Shown here: positions 36,436 to 37,279 of the stretch, piece by piece | How positions within the stretch are numbered: the stretch's first letter is position 1 | How the letters are laid out: the number at the start of each line of letters is the position of its first letter | Source of the DNA: Solirubrobacterales bacterium | GTDB lineage: Bacteria > Actinomycetota > Thermoleophilia > Solirubrobacterales > Solirubrobacteraceae | Assembly: GCA_019244745.1 (NCBI GenBank) | Contig: JAFASF010000257.1 | Coordinates: 1-37,279, forward strand | Length of the DNA stretch: 37,279 nt | Direction: 5' to 3' | The notes under the pieces: generated by a model | The model's database searches: none | Told to the model about the DNA's origin: nothing | What the model saw: only the letters and a program-made list of their open reading frames with translations | Translations under genes and position numbers: made by a program

Positions 36436-37279
36436 TCACAGACGCCCGTTGTCGCGCAGCCAAATCAGCGCGCGAACCGTCACGTTGCCGCGCCAGTCGG
36501 TTGTCTGCGCCGGCGACCACGCCAGCCAATCGAACATCCAGCCCCCGTCTTCCTGCTGATCGGATTCGACGAGGTCGAGGTGGGCCTCGACCCGCGCGTC
36601 GCCGACGAGCGCGCGGGATCGTGTGTGTGGCCGGGGGGAGAGGTCGAGTGGTCGCAAAGCTTCTCCCTCGATCCCGACGGGCAGGATGGCAGCTGGATCC
36701 ACGCGCCCGGCGAGCGAAGAAATCGCTGCACGAGCCCGCTGCTCGTCGGGCACGGCGTCTAGGAAGGCGCACGCATACTTCAGCCAATAGCCCCTGGGTT
36801 CCTGTTCGCTCTCAATCGCATGCCAACACCAGTCGGTGGCGCGCCTGAGCCAGTCATCATCCGTGATGCCGCTGTCGTGAAGGACCGCCGCCAAGGCGAG
36901 GGTGAGCATCGATCCTGGCTGGGGAGTCATCCAAGGCGAGTGTGGGTAGCCCTCAAAGCCGGGCAGCACCGCCGGGATCCCGCCGTCTGGCTCGGCGATA
37001 GTGGCGATCCAGGCCCGCGCGGAGCGCGCGAGTTCGCTGTCGGCAGCGTCTGCCTCGCCTAGGATCTCGAGCGCGTACAGCGTGGGCGCGGGTTGGCTGC
37101 TGGGGCAGCGCAGGTCGGGCTCCAGCGCGTGGCCGAAGCCGCCGTCGGGGTTGCGGTAGCCGCGGAGCGCCTCCACAACCGGTTCAGCGGCCCCGTCGGC
37201 AAACAGCCGTGCGTAGCGGTGGCGGTCCACCAAGCGGGCAGCCGACCAGATGAAGTTCTCGGCGGCGGGTTGATCGATC
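36436..37279 (-). CDS. prenyltransferase/squalene-oxidase repeat protein (5' end beyond window)
   Basis: RYRNPDGGFGHALEPDLR-type repeat (GYRNPDGGFGHALEPDLRCP), DGGIPAVLPGF, EDGGWMFDWLAWSP; frame stays open to the window end (DQPAAENFIWSAARLVDRHRYARLF). Confidence 0.85.
   Translation of the reverse strand, partial: IDQPAAENFIWSAARLVDRHRYARLFADGAAEPVVEALRGYRNPDGGFGHALEPDLRCPSSQPAPTLYALEILGEADAADSELARSARAWIATIAEPDGGIPAVLPGFEGYPHSPWMTPQPGSMLTLALAAVLHDSGITDDDWLRRATDWCWHAIESEQEPRGYWLKYACAFLDAVPDEQRARAAISSLAGRVDPAAILPVGIEGEALRPLDLSPRPHTRSRALVGDARVEAHLDLVESDQQEDGGWMFDWLAWSPAQTTDWRGNVTVRALIWLRDNGRL

Noticed and set aside
1-37279. Defence island, prophage, BGC or mobile element
   Set aside because: No integrase, transposase, restriction, toxin-antitoxin, capsid, NRPS/PKS core or tRNA-flanked boundaries were seen on either strand.

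Overview
The window is a high-GC, actinobacterial-type chromosomal segment. Gene style suggests Solirubrobacterales/Thermoleophilia, but that is inference. About 33 protein-coding genes are supportable. No rRNA, tRNA, CRISPR array, transposase, phage or toxin-antitoxin module was recognised. The left third carries housekeeping genes: carD, ispD, ispF, cysS, an rlmB-type methyltransferase and a SigH-like sigma factor, plus a DUF4331 cassette. The rest is metabolic and regulatory: a PHP phosphoesterase, an SBP56/methanethiol oxidase-like protein, an alpha/beta hydrolase, two enoyl-CoA hydratases, LysR/SMP-30, a P450, an ABC-2 exporter, a cysteine-less DksA-like protein, a Crp-like regulator, a STAS protein, an HExxH-type peptidase, two MFS proteins (a third lies at the left end), a GH79-like protein, a DUF6817-like/AspH fusion, a LysR-linked four-gene redox operon, a MarR-GNAT fusion, DUF1801, a CMD protein and a prenyltransferase-repeat protein. 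The observations most worth following up are: a ~184-bp imperfect inverted repeat abutting the cysS start; the HD-like/aspartyl-hydroxylase fusion; the cysteine-less DksA-like protein; the LysR-flanked F420/NADP-type/DJ-1/NmrA/MBL operon; the DUF4331 cassette; several operator-like dyads; and a PHP gene with no NTG start upstream of its metal motif. I did not see a clear defence or mobile system. All family calls are by eye, without database searches.
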